Below are positions 54,372 to 63,795 of a stretch of 64,000 nt of DNA, piece by piece. The notes below the pieces were generated by a model, which worked only from the letters and a program-made list of their open reading frames with translations, was not told the DNA's origin and did not search any database. Positions within the stretch are counted from its first letter, which is position 1, and each line of letters begins with the position of its first letter. The stretch is from Saprospiraceae bacterium (lineage in GTDB: Bacteria > Bacteroidota > Bacteroidia > Chitinophagales > Saprospiraceae): assembly GCA_028285545.1 (NCBI GenBank), contig JANQPA010000012.1, positions 1-64,000 of the forward strand, written 5' to 3'. The translations under genes were made by a program, and so were the position numbers.

Positions 54372-55421
54372 ATGAAAGCTATAACATCAGCATTTTTTAT
54401 TGGATTATTATTCGCGTTCTCTTCAGCTTGTGATTCATCCAATGAAAATACCGAAACTACTATAGTTGAAGAAACAGCAATAAGTGTAAAAACATCTCCT
54501 GTCACCATTCAGGATTTGGACATCTCCAAAACCTATTTCGGGCAGGTCAACTTCAAACAAAGCACCACTATCATGGCAGAAATGCCAGGTACTGTCCAAC
54601 AGGTAAAATGGAAAGTCGGCCAGAGTGTTCGTCAGGGCCAATCTATGTTGATTTATCCTCGCCCAGATGATAACCTGGATATAGAAAACAAGGATTACGA
54701 TCAGGCTAAGATCGCCTATGATGAACTGAAAAAGAATTACGATCGACAATTGGTTCTTTTTGAAAAAGGTGCTGTCAATAAAGTATCTGTAGAACAGCTA
54801 CAATCCCAAATGGAGGTGCAAAAAAAGGTGATGGAGCAGTTGCAATTAAACATTAAAAAAAGCTATTCCATAAAAGCTCCTTATAGCGGCATTATTACCG
54901 ATGTGCATGTACAGACAGGCCAACAAGTTGCTCCAGGAACTCCGCTTTTTTCGATCGCCAAAAATAACCAACTGGAAATAGAATTTTTCGTATTGCCTAA
55001 AGATTTCGATGCTATCCATGTTGGCAAAAAAGTACAAATTATCAATGAACAAGATAGCATAAGTGCAAAAATATCAGAAAAGGCTTTTGCCATGGATCGT
55101 ATACGAAGGGCATTTAGAGTGGCGGTTACCCTGGGAAATACCAATCAAGGAATTTATGCAGGAAGTACCGTTAAAGTCAATTTGATTCAAAAGACAATAA
55201 AGAGAGCTATTGTGCTGCCCGAAGAAACCATTCACCATTCAGGAGGGGAGCATTTTGTTTATGTCGCAAAAGAGAATAATGCAATCGTAAAAAAAGTAGT
55301 GCTGGGGCAGAGAACGGGCCTAGATGTAATTGTAAATGAAGGCATTGAAGAGGGAGACTTATTGATTACTGCAGGCATGGATAAATTGAAAAACAACACT
55401 CCAATTTCCATCATCCAATAG
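54372..55421 (+). CDS. RND efflux periplasmic adaptor (HlyD/MFP family), lipoprotein
   Basis: A 349-residue membrane-fusion protein anchored as a lipoprotein (lipobox LFAFSSAC, C20). Order: lipoyl-like half (PGTVQQVKWKVGQSVRQGQS), a short coiled-coil hairpin (about 98-155), second lipoyl half (KAPYSGIITDVHVQTGQQVA), a beta-barrel domain and a membrane-proximal domain (FVYVAKENNAIVKKVVLGQR). It bridges the RND pump and the TolC channel; both genes flank it. Confidence 0.92.
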   Translation: MKAITSAFFIGLLFAFSSACDSSNENTETTIVEETAISVKTSPVTIQDLDISKTYFGQVNFKQSTTIMAEMPGTVQQVKWKVGQSVRQGQSMLIYPRPDDNLDIENKDYDQAKIAYDELKKNYDRQLVLFEKGAVNKVSVEQLQSQMEVQKKVMEQLQLNIKKSYSIKAPYSGIITDVHVQTGQQVAPGTPLFSIAKNNQLEIEFFVLPKDFDAIHVGKKVQIINEQDSISAKISEKAFAMDRIRRAFRVAVTLGNTNQGIYAGSTVKVNLIQKTIKRAIVLPEETIHHSGGEHFVYVAKENNAIVKKVVLGQRTGLDVIVNEGIEEGDLLITAGMDKLKNNTPISIIQ

Positions 55422-55487
55422 TTTTTTTTCTAGCAATAGCTTGCCCCACAGCTAATAGTTAGAGCAAAATCTAATAAAAAAAATAAA

Positions 55488-58400
55488 ATGAAAATTACCG
55501 AATTTTCAGTTAAACGTCCTGTTACCACAGCCATGCTTTTTTTGGCATTGGTCATCTTTGGTTTGATGGCATATAATAAATTGTCAGTCAACCTAATGCC
55601 AGATTTGAATCTACCAGCTATGGCGATTAGCACTTATCATTTCGGTGCAACGCCAGAAGAGGTAGAATCAGAAATCACAGAACAAATTGAAAAAGAATTG
55701 TCTACCATAAGCGGTTTGAAGATGCTCCAGTCATTTTCTATGCCTCATAATTCTTTGATTTTCACTCAATTTGAAATGGGGGTCAATGCCGACAAGGCTC
55801 TGGCCGAGGTAAAATCAAAACTAGATTTAGTAATTCCTGCATTGCCTAAAGAAGCAGAAAGGCCATTAATTCAAAAATATAGTTTTTCGGATGCTCCGGT
55901 TCTTGAATTAATAGTCTCGGGTGACTTACCCGGTAAGGAGCTTTATAAATTAGTCGATAAAAACCTCAAGGACAAATTATCAAGGATTGATGGCGTCTCA
56001 AAAATCGACTTATCAGGTGGAGAAATACGTGAAATAAGAGTATTAGCAGATAAGCGGAACATGTATGATATTCAAATGAACCTCACAGATATTTCAGGTT
56101 ATTTGAAATTGGTCAATACAAAATTATCGGGAGGGGATTTCACCAATCAACACCGGCAGTTTTCAGTGGAAACGGGGCAGCGGTTTGAGTCAGCAGAAGA
56201 CATAAAAAATACCTTCATTCCGACTCCTTCCGGAAACAAACAAATTACTGATTTTGCCATGGTGGTTGACACTATCAAAGGGATAAGCTCAAAAGCATTA
56301 TTTTTTGATGTAGCCAATCAGCAGAGGTATTCAAATATTATAGGCATAAGCGTAATGAAAAATTCGGATGCTAATGCTGTTCAGGTGGCAAAGGAGGTAA
56401 AAAACCTGCTTCCAGATTTGCAGGAGGCTCTACCAGAAGGTGTTGCTCTCAGCATCCCATTTGATGACTCAGTATATACGGAAAGTGCAGTTAACGATGC
56501 TTTGATGAATGTCATCCTTGGCATTTTGTTTACAGGATTTATTTTGTTTTTCTTTTTAAATGATATTAGAACAACCTTAATTGTCAGTATTTCCGTACCT
56601 GTTTCTTTGATTGGGACTTTCATTGCCATTCGCTTATTTAATGGTTCTCTCAATATGATGACCCTGATGAGTTATTCGGTTGCTATTGGCGCTTTAATTT
56701 CCAATTCAATAGTGGTTATTGAAAATATCTTGCGTTTAAGAAAGGAGGGAATGGGGATCAAAGAAGCCGCCATCCAAGGAACCAGAGAAGTTATGATGGC
56801 GGTAATCGCCTCTACCGGTACCAACCTGGTTGTATTTCTTCCGATCGCTTCCATGACATCCATCACAGGAGCATTTTTTAAAGAATACGCATTGACCATT
56901 TCGGCAGCAACGATTTTTTCATTAATCGTTTCTTTTATGCTTACCCCAATGCTTACCAGTGTTTTAATGAAAAAAGAAAAAAAACCATCCTGGTTATCCA
57001 GAAAAATAAATCGATTTTTTCATCGCTTGGAAAATGCCTATGAACGCTCACTGGAAACACTAATTTCGAGAAGACGAAACCCTGTTTTTCTTTTTGCTAT
57101 CATGTTTGCATTTTTTATAACGAGTGCTGGTTTGCTTTCAAAAATTGGATTTGAATTTGAACCACAAGAAGACAATGGAAATGTCTTTGTAGAATTGGAA
57201 ATGCCGGCAGGAACTGCTATCCATCGAAGTACGGAATTGATGGAAAACATGCAAGAGATGGTGGGGAAACACTCTGAGGTAAAATCCATTCTAAGCTTTT
57301 TAGGAGAAAAAAATTCCTTTACTAATGGTTCTAATTTTGCCAATGCCGCCATCAAGCTTATCCCAAAAGAAGAAAGAGAAATCTCCAATGTGGAGTTTGC
57401 AGAAATTTTGTCAAAAGAATTAGAGAACATACCGGAAATTATTGCCAATGTTTCGACGGTGAGTTCGGAAGAGGGGGCGCCCATTCAATTTACGCTGCAA
57501 TCTTCCAATAATGAAGAATTGATCGCCGCTAACCAAATAGTAGATGATAAACTGGCAGAAGTTAAAGGACTACTCAATTATCAATCTAGTTTTCAAAAAG
57601 GAAACCCTGTTATTCACCTTGAACCAAAGCAGCGCATATTATCCGAACTGAATTTGACTTCATTCGATATTGCCACCCAGGTTCGAAGTGCAATCACGGG
57701 AGTGAAGGCATCCATACTTAAGGAGAAAGGCCAGGAATATGATATCACCATCAGTTATCCAGGTTGGCAAATTAATACCTTGGAAAAAATTAAAGAACTA
57801 CCCATTTTTACTCCTTTTGGTATTTTCACTATTGATCAATTGGTAGAAGTTGCTTTTGAAAGCTCACAGGCACAAATACTACATAGAGATAAAATTCGAA
57901 CCATAGACTTTACGGCCAACCCTGCACCTAATGTAGTCATGGGTGAGGCCAGAACACAAATTGATGAAGCTATCTCTCAATTGGATCTACCTTCTTCGGT
58001 TACCTTTCAATGGTCGGGAAATGTAGAGGAATTAGATGAGGCGATGGATGATATGCTCCTTACCTTTGGCATTGCGCTGTTGTTAATGTACATGCTTTTG
58101 GCCTCTTTATTAGAAAACACATGGCATCCCATCATCATCTTCACTACCGTACCGATGGCTATGATTGGAGTATTTGTATTTATGTACTTCGGTGGGCACA
58201 CGATGAACATCATGGCATTAATGGCTATAGTCACATTGTTAGGTTTGGTGGTAAACGACGATATTTTAATACATGACTATACCGAACAATTGATGCACAA
58301 AGGAATGAAAATTAAAGAAGCGACTTTAATGGCCGGTAGAACAAAAATGAAAACGGTGATTATGACTACTGTTGCCATTATAGTAGGAATGCTTCCCAAT

Positions 58401-58550
58401 GCTATTGGCATAGGGGATGCCGGAGCCGCCTACAGAACACCAATGGCCATTGTAACTATTGGCGGGATGATTACCTCCACCATATTGACCTTATATCTGA
58501 TACCCTCTCTCTTTTATATCATTCGCGCTAAGAAGAGTGAAATGGAATGA
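55488..58550 (+). CDS. RND-family efflux pump with atypical proton-relay residues
   Basis: A 1020-residue inner-membrane transporter of the AcrB/HAE-RND family with the usual two halves, each with one TM helix, a large periplasmic loop and five or six more TM helices. Conserved blocks: FSVKRPVTTAMLFLALVIFG, ISVPVSLIGTFIAIRLF, VFLPIASMTSITGAFFKEYA and VNFDS-like pore parts. The TM4 Asp-Asp pair needed for proton relay in AcrB (D407/D408) is Ser405-Asn406 (GALISNSIVVIENI), while TM10 reads GLVVNDDILIHDY with two Asp (D924, D925) where AcrB has Lys940-Asn-Ala. Substrate unknown. Last gene of the operon. Confidence 0.92.
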   Translation: MKITEFSVKRPVTTAMLFLALVIFGLMAYNKLSVNLMPDLNLPAMAISTYHFGATPEEVESEITEQIEKELSTISGLKMLQSFSMPHNSLIFTQFEMGVNADKALAEVKSKLDLVIPALPKEAERPLIQKYSFSDAPVLELIVSGDLPGKELYKLVDKNLKDKLSRIDGVSKIDLSGGEIREIRVLADKRNMYDIQMNLTDISGYLKLVNTKLSGGDFTNQHRQFSVETGQRFESAEDIKNTFIPTPSGNKQITDFAMVVDTIKGISSKALFFDVANQQRYSNIIGISVMKNSDANAVQVAKEVKNLLPDLQEALPEGVALSIPFDDSVYTESAVNDALMNVILGILFTGFILFFFLNDIRTTLIVSISVPVSLIGTFIAIRLFNGSLNMMTLMSYSVAIGALISNSIVVIENILRLRKEGMGIKEAAIQGTREVMMAVIASTGTNLVVFLPIASMTSITGAFFKEYALTISAATIFSLIVSFMLTPMLTSVLMKKEKKPSWLSRKINRFFHRLENAYERSLETLISRRRNPVFLFAIMFAFFITSAGLLSKIGFEFEPQEDNGNVFVELEMPAGTAIHRSTELMENMQEMVGKHSEVKSILSFLGEKNSFTNGSNFANAAIKLIPKEEREISNVEFAEILSKELENIPEIIANVSTVSSEEGAPIQFTLQSSNNEELIAANQIVDDKLAEVKGLLNYQSSFQKGNPVIHLEPKQRILSELNLTSFDIATQVRSAITGVKASILKEKGQEYDITISYPGWQINTLEKIKELPIFTPFGIFTIDQLVEVAFESSQAQILHRDKIRTIDFTANPAPNVVMGEARTQIDEAISQLDLPSSVTFQWSGNVEELDEAMDDMLLTFGIALLLMYMLLASLLENTWHPIIIFTTVPMAMIGVFVFMYFGGHTMNIMALMAIVTLLGLVVNDDILIHDYTEQLMHKGMKIKEATLMAGRTKMKTVIMTTVAIIVGMLPNAIGIGDAGAAYRTPMAIVTIGGMITSTILTLYLIPSLFYIIRAKKSEME

Positions 58551-58586
58551 CATAAATGTAGTCGTTTTTAGAAGCTGAAAACAAAA

Positions 58587-58654
58587 GAGGCAGTCTGAGG
58601 TTATGTAAAGCCAATTTTATAAAAATTGCCTTTATACACTAACCCAGACGCCTC
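58587..58654. terminator. Imperfect long hairpin after the RND operon
   Basis: Arms beginning GAGGCAGTCTG and ending CAGACGCCTC pair with a few mismatches around an AT-rich tip. It lies between the convergent RND pump and homocysteine-methyltransferase-family genes and probably ends transcription from both. Confidence 0.65.
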
Positions 58655-58686
58655 CTCATTTACACTCTTGATGGAGCGGTATCCAT

Positions 58687-59604
58687 CTAATTTAAGACAT
58701 GTTGGCAAATAGATCTTACGTGAGATACATCAGTGCCACAGCAACCTCCAAACACCCTTAGGTTGGGTAAAAGTGATTGTAGCTTTGCGTGCAGAGCACC
58801 TAGTTCTTCTTTATTTCCTATATCTAACTCGGTAGCTTCATCCAATTCTTCATGACTCTTGCAAGAAGCATTGGCTCGAAGGCCCTGAATCCTGTTTTTC
58901 CAATTACCTGCATTTTCCAAAACCTTAATAAAGTGGCTTGGATGTGCACAATTGATCATGTAATAAATGGGGTAATTATCAGTTACAGCATCAATTTTAC
59001 CAATAGCTTCTTCCATACTTTCCCCACTAGGCAAATGACCGTCTAATTCTACCGTAAAAGATATGACCACTGGCATATTATGCTCTTGAGCAGCCTTTAC
59101 GATCCCCAAAGCTTCATCAACATAAGTCATAGTAATAGCAGTGACTAAATCCACATTAGCTTGTTTAAAGGCCAGAACCTGTAATTCATGATATTCCGCA
59201 GATTCTTTAACATTCATCGTCTGACCAACCTGATATCCATCTCCCCTCGGGCCTATTTGACCGCTTATTAATATAGTGTCAATGTTATCTCGATATTCAG
59301 ATCTTAAATCCTTCATCTGTTCGATAGCTAAGTGATTAGCTTTTATCAAGTTCTCTTTGGTATATCCTAGCTTTAAACCCCAATCTAAATTGGCTCGCCA
59401 AGTGGGGCTTTCTAAGATGAATCCCGTTTTATTTTTTTGGGCTACTTCCAAATAATCTCTATAATAATTACCTAGCGTTTGTTGTAATCCTACATTTTCT
59501 ACTAGAGGAAAAGCCGCAAAATGTTCTAATTCGATATTATGATTGAAGATTAGATCCGTTTCCAGGCCACCGTCTGTAAGTATGATATTATTTGTTGTTT
59601 TCAT
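58687..59604 (-). CDS. Homocysteine S-methyltransferase-family protein
   Basis: A 305-residue zinc enzyme of the MmuM/BHMT-type fold. It begins IILTDGGLETDLIF as in the family, and the three zinc-binding cysteines are in MINCAHPSHF and GGCCGTD near the C-terminus. Members transfer a methyl group from S-methylmethionine or betaine to homocysteine or selenocysteine; the substrate here is uncertain. One bp separates it from the upstream sterol-desaturase-family gene on the same strand, so they form an operon. Confidence 0.87.
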   Translation of the reverse strand: MKTTNNIILTDGGLETDLIFNHNIELEHFAAFPLVENVGLQQTLGNYYRDYLEVAQKNKTGFILESPTWRANLDWGLKLGYTKENLIKANHLAIEQMKDLRSEYRDNIDTILISGQIGPRGDGYQVGQTMNVKESAEYHELQVLAFKQANVDLVTAITMTYVDEALGIVKAAQEHNMPVVISFTVELDGHLPSGESMEEAIGKIDAVTDNYPIYYMINCAHPSHFIKVLENAGNWKNRIQGLRANASCKSHEELDEATELDIGNKEELGALHAKLQSLLPNLRVFGGCCGTDVSHVRSICQHVLN

Positions 59605-59605
59605 T

Positions 59606-60355
59606 TTATTTCTTGTTTAAATCTTTAAAAGTGAGCATATCCCAAACCTTAGCGGATGCACCATGATAAAACCCGGTCTCATGCTCATAATTTTTAGGGT
59701 TTTTAAAAGTGCCAAACAGGATGTCAAAGACTGGCAAATCAGAATAATTATATCGATGAATGTCTTTAGCATGATGTACCGTATGACTTTCCGGGCGCTG
59801 GATAATGTATCCCAACCAAGTCGGCGTTTTGATATTGGAATGTTGAAACATGCCAAGAAAGTTTGTCACCAGTAGGGTAACCGTAATGGCTTTAGGAGAC
59901 AGGCCTACCAATAAGGCAAAGCAAAGACTTCCTAATACCGTCCATCCTATCATGTCCATGGGGCTGAAATAGAAGGCTCCATAAGTGTCCAATCGTTCTG
60001 CACTATGGTGCATCTGGTGGAAGGTGCGCCACAAAAAGTTAGAGCTATGCAAGGCCCGATGCCACACATACACTCCAAATTCATAGACAACCACTCCCAC
60101 CAAGCCTCCAATGATTGTTGTAAGGCCTGTTAAATCAAATAGTCTATACGGCTCTAAATAAGGATCAATAAACAGGGGTAAATAGGAGGACAAAAAGAAG
60201 AAAAAGGCAAAGGCAGATAGTCCTCTTAAATGCCAATTCTTAATCTTTGGTAATTCCTTGGCTGGAAATAGGGCTTCCCAAATCATGAGACAAGCATACA
60301 TTCCTAAAACAGTAAGTGATATTGGGTCTAATAAAATTTCTAATGGCGTTATCAT
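59606..60355 (-). CDS. Sterol desaturase / fatty acid hydroxylase-family membrane protein
   Basis: A 249-residue integral membrane protein with about five hydrophobic segments and the di-iron histidine clusters of this family: HRALH, HQMHH (in WRTFHQMHHSAER), H in NFLGMFQHSN and HTVHH. It would hydroxylate or desaturate a lipid using O2. First gene of a two-gene unit with the homocysteine-methyltransferase-family protein; the functional link between them is not obvious. Confidence 0.9.
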   Translation of the reverse strand: MITPLEILLDPISLTVLGMYACLMIWEALFPAKELPKIKNWHLRGLSAFAFFFFLSSYLPLFIDPYLEPYRLFDLTGLTTIIGGLVGVVVYEFGVYVWHRALHSSNFLWRTFHQMHHSAERLDTYGAFYFSPMDMIGWTVLGSLCFALLVGLSPKAITVTLLVTNFLGMFQHSNIKTPTWLGYIIQRPESHTVHHAKDIHRYNYSDLPVFDILFGTFKNPKNYEHETGFYHGASAKVWDMLTFKDLNKK

Positions 60356-60714
60356 AATAATTGGTTTTTTGATTTCACCACAAACTTATGTGCATCAGGC
60401 AGGCAGGAACAACCTGAGATGTTTCATTATCAGACAAATTTGTTGCAACATAAACAACTGATTAGCAATCATTTTTAGTCAATGCAAGGGATGTTGCATA
60501 GGATGCAAGGGATGTTGTATTTGGGTACTGATCTTAGTTTTTAAAAAGGTGTGTGTATTTATAAAAATGAGCCTTAATTAGGAACAACATAATTGATATT
60601 TGGAGCTTTTTGAGACACGGATTTACACGGATCTTCACTGCATTAGTTGGTGATAAATAAAGCCTTTTTACTTTCCCTGACTGCCGGCGGCAGTTACCTT
60701 CTACATTAATCACT
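60356..60714. other. Intergenic region with short repeats
   Basis: About 360 bp without a gene. It contains a GCAGGCAGG element at 60398-60407, a direct repeat of ATGCAAGGGATGTTG (60482-60496 and 60503-60517) and a GC-rich mini-palindrome ACTGCCGGCGGCAGT at 60682-60696. The last lies just past the stop of the hybrid regulator and may help end its transcript. Confidence 0.5.
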
Positions 60715-63700
60715 TTAAACCTCACTAGGCAACAGCCCAAATTGCTTCTGGAAACATTTTGAAAAATAGGAGGGATTTTGAAAGCCTACCTCATAGGCGA
60801 CCTCCGCGACTGTGGCACTTTTTTGTTGTAGCATATCCATGGCCCGATGCAAACGAAAAGACCTGATGAATTCGTTGGGAGATAAATTAGTGATGGCTTT
60901 TATTTTTCGGAATAATTGTGAGCGACTTAAAGCAACTGATTCGGCTAATTCTTCTACACTAAACATTGAATTTGAAATTTCAAGCTCCAGCTTTTCTGTT
61001 ATTTTTTCGATAAAAATCTGGTCTACAGAATTCAAATGAAGCTTTTTGGGCTTGAGTAAATCTCCATGACTGAAGTATGCTTGCATTTTTTTTCTAATGG
61101 CAATTAGATTTTCTAACCGTACCATCAATTCTTCTTTATCGAAAGGTTTGGTTAGGTATTCATCAGCCAGGCTTTTCAAGCCTTCTATTTTATCTTCCTG
61201 CGAAGACCGAGCCGTAAGTAGAATAATTGGTATATGACTGGTACGGTAATCTTCCTTTAAGGATTTGCAAACCTCCAATCCATCCATTTTGGGCATCATT
61301 AAATCGCTTATAATAACATCTGGAATTATTTCAATAGCTTTTGATACTCCCTCTTCTCCATCAATGGCTTCTTGAATCTGATAATGGCTATTTAGGATTT
61401 CTCTGATATAAATCCTTAAATCCTGATTGTCTTCTATTAATAGTAGCATGGGAAGGTCCTTCTCTTCATCCTCCATAATGGCCGCTTCAGGAATTTCCTC
61501 TTCTAAACTTTGATCCATCATGGGATTTCGGGAAATTGGAATGGTAGTAATTTCTTCTGGCAACAGATGATCCTTACCCAATGGTAAAAACACCTTGAAA
61601 GTACTCCCCTTTCCAAGTTCACTTTCGACTTTAATAAATCCTTTATGAAGTTCTATTAGTTCTTTCACTAGAGCTAAACCAATACCTGTTCCTACTGCAT
61701 CATTTATATTGGTGTTTGAAGCTTGATAAAAACGGTCAAAAATACTTTCGAGCTCCTCTTTCGGAATACCACTCCCTGTATCTGAAACCTTTATTTGTAA
61801 ATACCCATTCTGATCCTTTTCTGCAGATTCCACTTCTAATGTTACTTTCCCACCCGCAGGAGTGTATTTAATAGCATTCGACAATAAATTAATCACCACT
61901 TCCTCTAATTTAGCCTGATCCGCATAGAGATAATATTGGTCTTCACTAAAATCCATAGAGAAATCTATATTATTCATCTCGGCCAATGAATGAAAAGAAT
62001 TCCCCCAACCTTTTAATAAGGGAAGAATATCAACATAGGAAGCTTTGAGAGAAACTTTACCATCTTCTATCTTAGATAGATCTAATAATTGATTAATTAA
62101 TTTGAGCAATCGCTTCCCATTTCTTTCAATCATGGAAACCGTAGGCTGCACATTGGAATCGACAGTAGCTTTTAGCTTTTCAAGAGGCCCTAAAATAAGG
62201 GTTAGGGGTGTCCTGAATTCATGAGAGATATTATTAAAAAAACGGGTTTTCAGCTTATTTACTTCCTCTAGTTGTTGTCTTTGACTTTCCTTTATCTCTA
62301 ATAGTTCCTGATTTTTTCTGCTTCTATATCTAAAGAATTGAAATATAAAGCCTGTAGCTATTAGGGCTAAAAGTGCCCCTACTGCATAAATATTTTGCCA
62401 CAGCCGCTGGGATCTATTCTGTTCTTGTAATTGGCCGATTTCTTTTTCTTTTTTGGCCGTATCATATTTGGCTTGCACTTCGGCCAACTCTCTATTTTTA
62501 CTAGCCTTAAAAGCACTATCCTGAACTGTTTTGTATAGTTTAAAATATTCCAGTGACTCCTGATATTTATTTTGCTTTTCAGATAATGCCGATAGATTTC
62601 TGTAGGTACTGGACAGTCCAAAGTAATTGCCCTCTTTCTTTTTCAGGTTCAAGGTATTTTGTAGATAGAAATTTGCGCTATCTAAGTTTTGCAAACTAAG
62701 ATGAAGTTCTCCTAATTTTTCACCGATAAAGGGCATTAAAGGTTCTCGCTCATTCGAAGCGCTAATTGTTTTTGCTTCTAAAAAATAAGCTATGCTATTT
62801 TGAAAATCCTCCTTCTTTTGGTAGGCCTCTCCAATATTGGACAAGGACTGGACGACTCCACGGTCATTCCCCAATTCTCTTCTGAGGTTTAAAGCTCTTT
62901 GATGAGAAATAATGGCACTATCCAACATTCCCAAGTCTAAATAAACAATCCCAATGTTATTGAAAAGAATAGCGTCAATCCGTTTATCTCCAAAATCTTT
63001 ATTGGCTTCTAAACTCTCCTTATAATAATCCAAGGCCGTATTGAAATTGCCATTTTCTTCATGCATAACGCCAAGCGAAATACCTACTTTTGTGGCCCCT
63101 CGTAAATCATTGATTTCATCTTTAAGTCGTTTGCTTTGATCTAATAAGGAAAGTGCTTCTCCTTTATCACTGGACAAATAGGCCAGAGCCATTCTAAAAT
63201 AGCTATTGGAAATTCCTTTTTGATCATCTAATCGCTCTTGGATGCTTAATCCTTTTCTATAATACTCCAAAGCCATACTGTCCTGAGCAAAAATGTAATA
63301 ATAGTGCCCTAACTCATGAAAAGTTTCTCCTAGACCTTTGTCATTATCAATTTCTGTAAAAATATCCAGACTTCTATTCAAAGCTTCTTTGGCCTCTTTT
63401 TTTTGGCCCTGATAGGTGTAGGACATTCCTTTTCCCAGATGACATTTAGCTATTGAATGCTGATCATTTAGTTCCTGAAAAATAGCTAGGGCTTTGTCAA
63501 AGGGTTCATAGGATCGATCATATTGTCCTTGTAAATAATATGCCCTTGCTTGAATATAGTACGCTTGCCCCAGTTGTTTCGGGTAATTATTTAGTTCCTG
63601 TCTGGAAAAAATTTCATCAAGAAGTTGTTGCGATGTGGAGGGCTTGGCATCCAGATAATTTAAGGCTAAGTCATTCGCTTCTGAAAAATAAGCCTCTCCC

Positions 63701-63795
63701 GATAACCCATTTAGTACTTCTTGTTCTACTTCTGATGGTTGACCATAATTAAGCGTCCAAAGAAACATAAATGATATCACAAAGATTAGCCTCAT
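60715..63795 (-). CDS. Hybrid two-component regulator: TPR, histidine kinase, receiver, AraC output
   Basis: A 1026-residue one-protein signalling chain. Signal peptide, then about nine tetratricopeptide repeats (residues 60-440) outside the inner membrane, a coiled coil, one transmembrane helix (IYAVGALLALIATGFIFQFF), HisKA with H525 in NNISHEFRTPLTLIL, a HATPase domain (NLLSNAIKYTPAGG, DTGSGI, GTGIGLALVKEL), a receiver domain with D831 in DVIISDLMMPKMDG and a C-terminal AraC helix-turn-helix (SQLFRKIKAITNLSPNEF, YEVGFQNPSYFSKCF). It differs from sugar-sensing HTCS proteins, which have beta-propellers instead of TPRs. No polysaccharide locus is adjacent, and its signal is unknown. Confidence 0.93.
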   Translation of the reverse strand: MRLIFVISFMFLWTLNYGQPSEVEQEVLNGLSGEAYFSEANDLALNYLDAKPSTSQQLLDEIFSRQELNNYPKQLGQAYYIQARAYYLQGQYDRSYEPFDKALAIFQELNDQHSIAKCHLGKGMSYTYQGQKKEAKEALNRSLDIFTEIDNDKGLGETFHELGHYYYIFAQDSMALEYYRKGLSIQERLDDQKGISNSYFRMALAYLSSDKGEALSLLDQSKRLKDEINDLRGATKVGISLGVMHEENGNFNTALDYYKESLEANKDFGDKRIDAILFNNIGIVYLDLGMLDSAIISHQRALNLRRELGNDRGVVQSLSNIGEAYQKKEDFQNSIAYFLEAKTISASNEREPLMPFIGEKLGELHLSLQNLDSANFYLQNTLNLKKKEGNYFGLSSTYRNLSALSEKQNKYQESLEYFKLYKTVQDSAFKASKNRELAEVQAKYDTAKKEKEIGQLQEQNRSQRLWQNIYAVGALLALIATGFIFQFFRYRSRKNQELLEIKESQRQQLEEVNKLKTRFFNNISHEFRTPLTLILGPLEKLKATVDSNVQPTVSMIERNGKRLLKLINQLLDLSKIEDGKVSLKASYVDILPLLKGWGNSFHSLAEMNNIDFSMDFSEDQYYLYADQAKLEEVVINLLSNAIKYTPAGGKVTLEVESAEKDQNGYLQIKVSDTGSGIPKEELESIFDRFYQASNTNINDAVGTGIGLALVKELIELHKGFIKVESELGKGSTFKVFLPLGKDHLLPEEITTIPISRNPMMDQSLEEEIPEAAIMEDEEKDLPMLLLIEDNQDLRIYIREILNSHYQIQEAIDGEEGVSKAIEIIPDVIISDLMMPKMDGLEVCKSLKEDYRTSHIPIILLTARSSQEDKIEGLKSLADEYLTKPFDKEELMVRLENLIAIRKKMQAYFSHGDLLKPKKLHLNSVDQIFIEKITEKLELEISNSMFSVEELAESVALSRSQLFRKIKAITNLSPNEFIRSFRLHRAMDMLQQKSATVAEVAYEVGFQNPSYFSKCFQKQFGLLPSEV

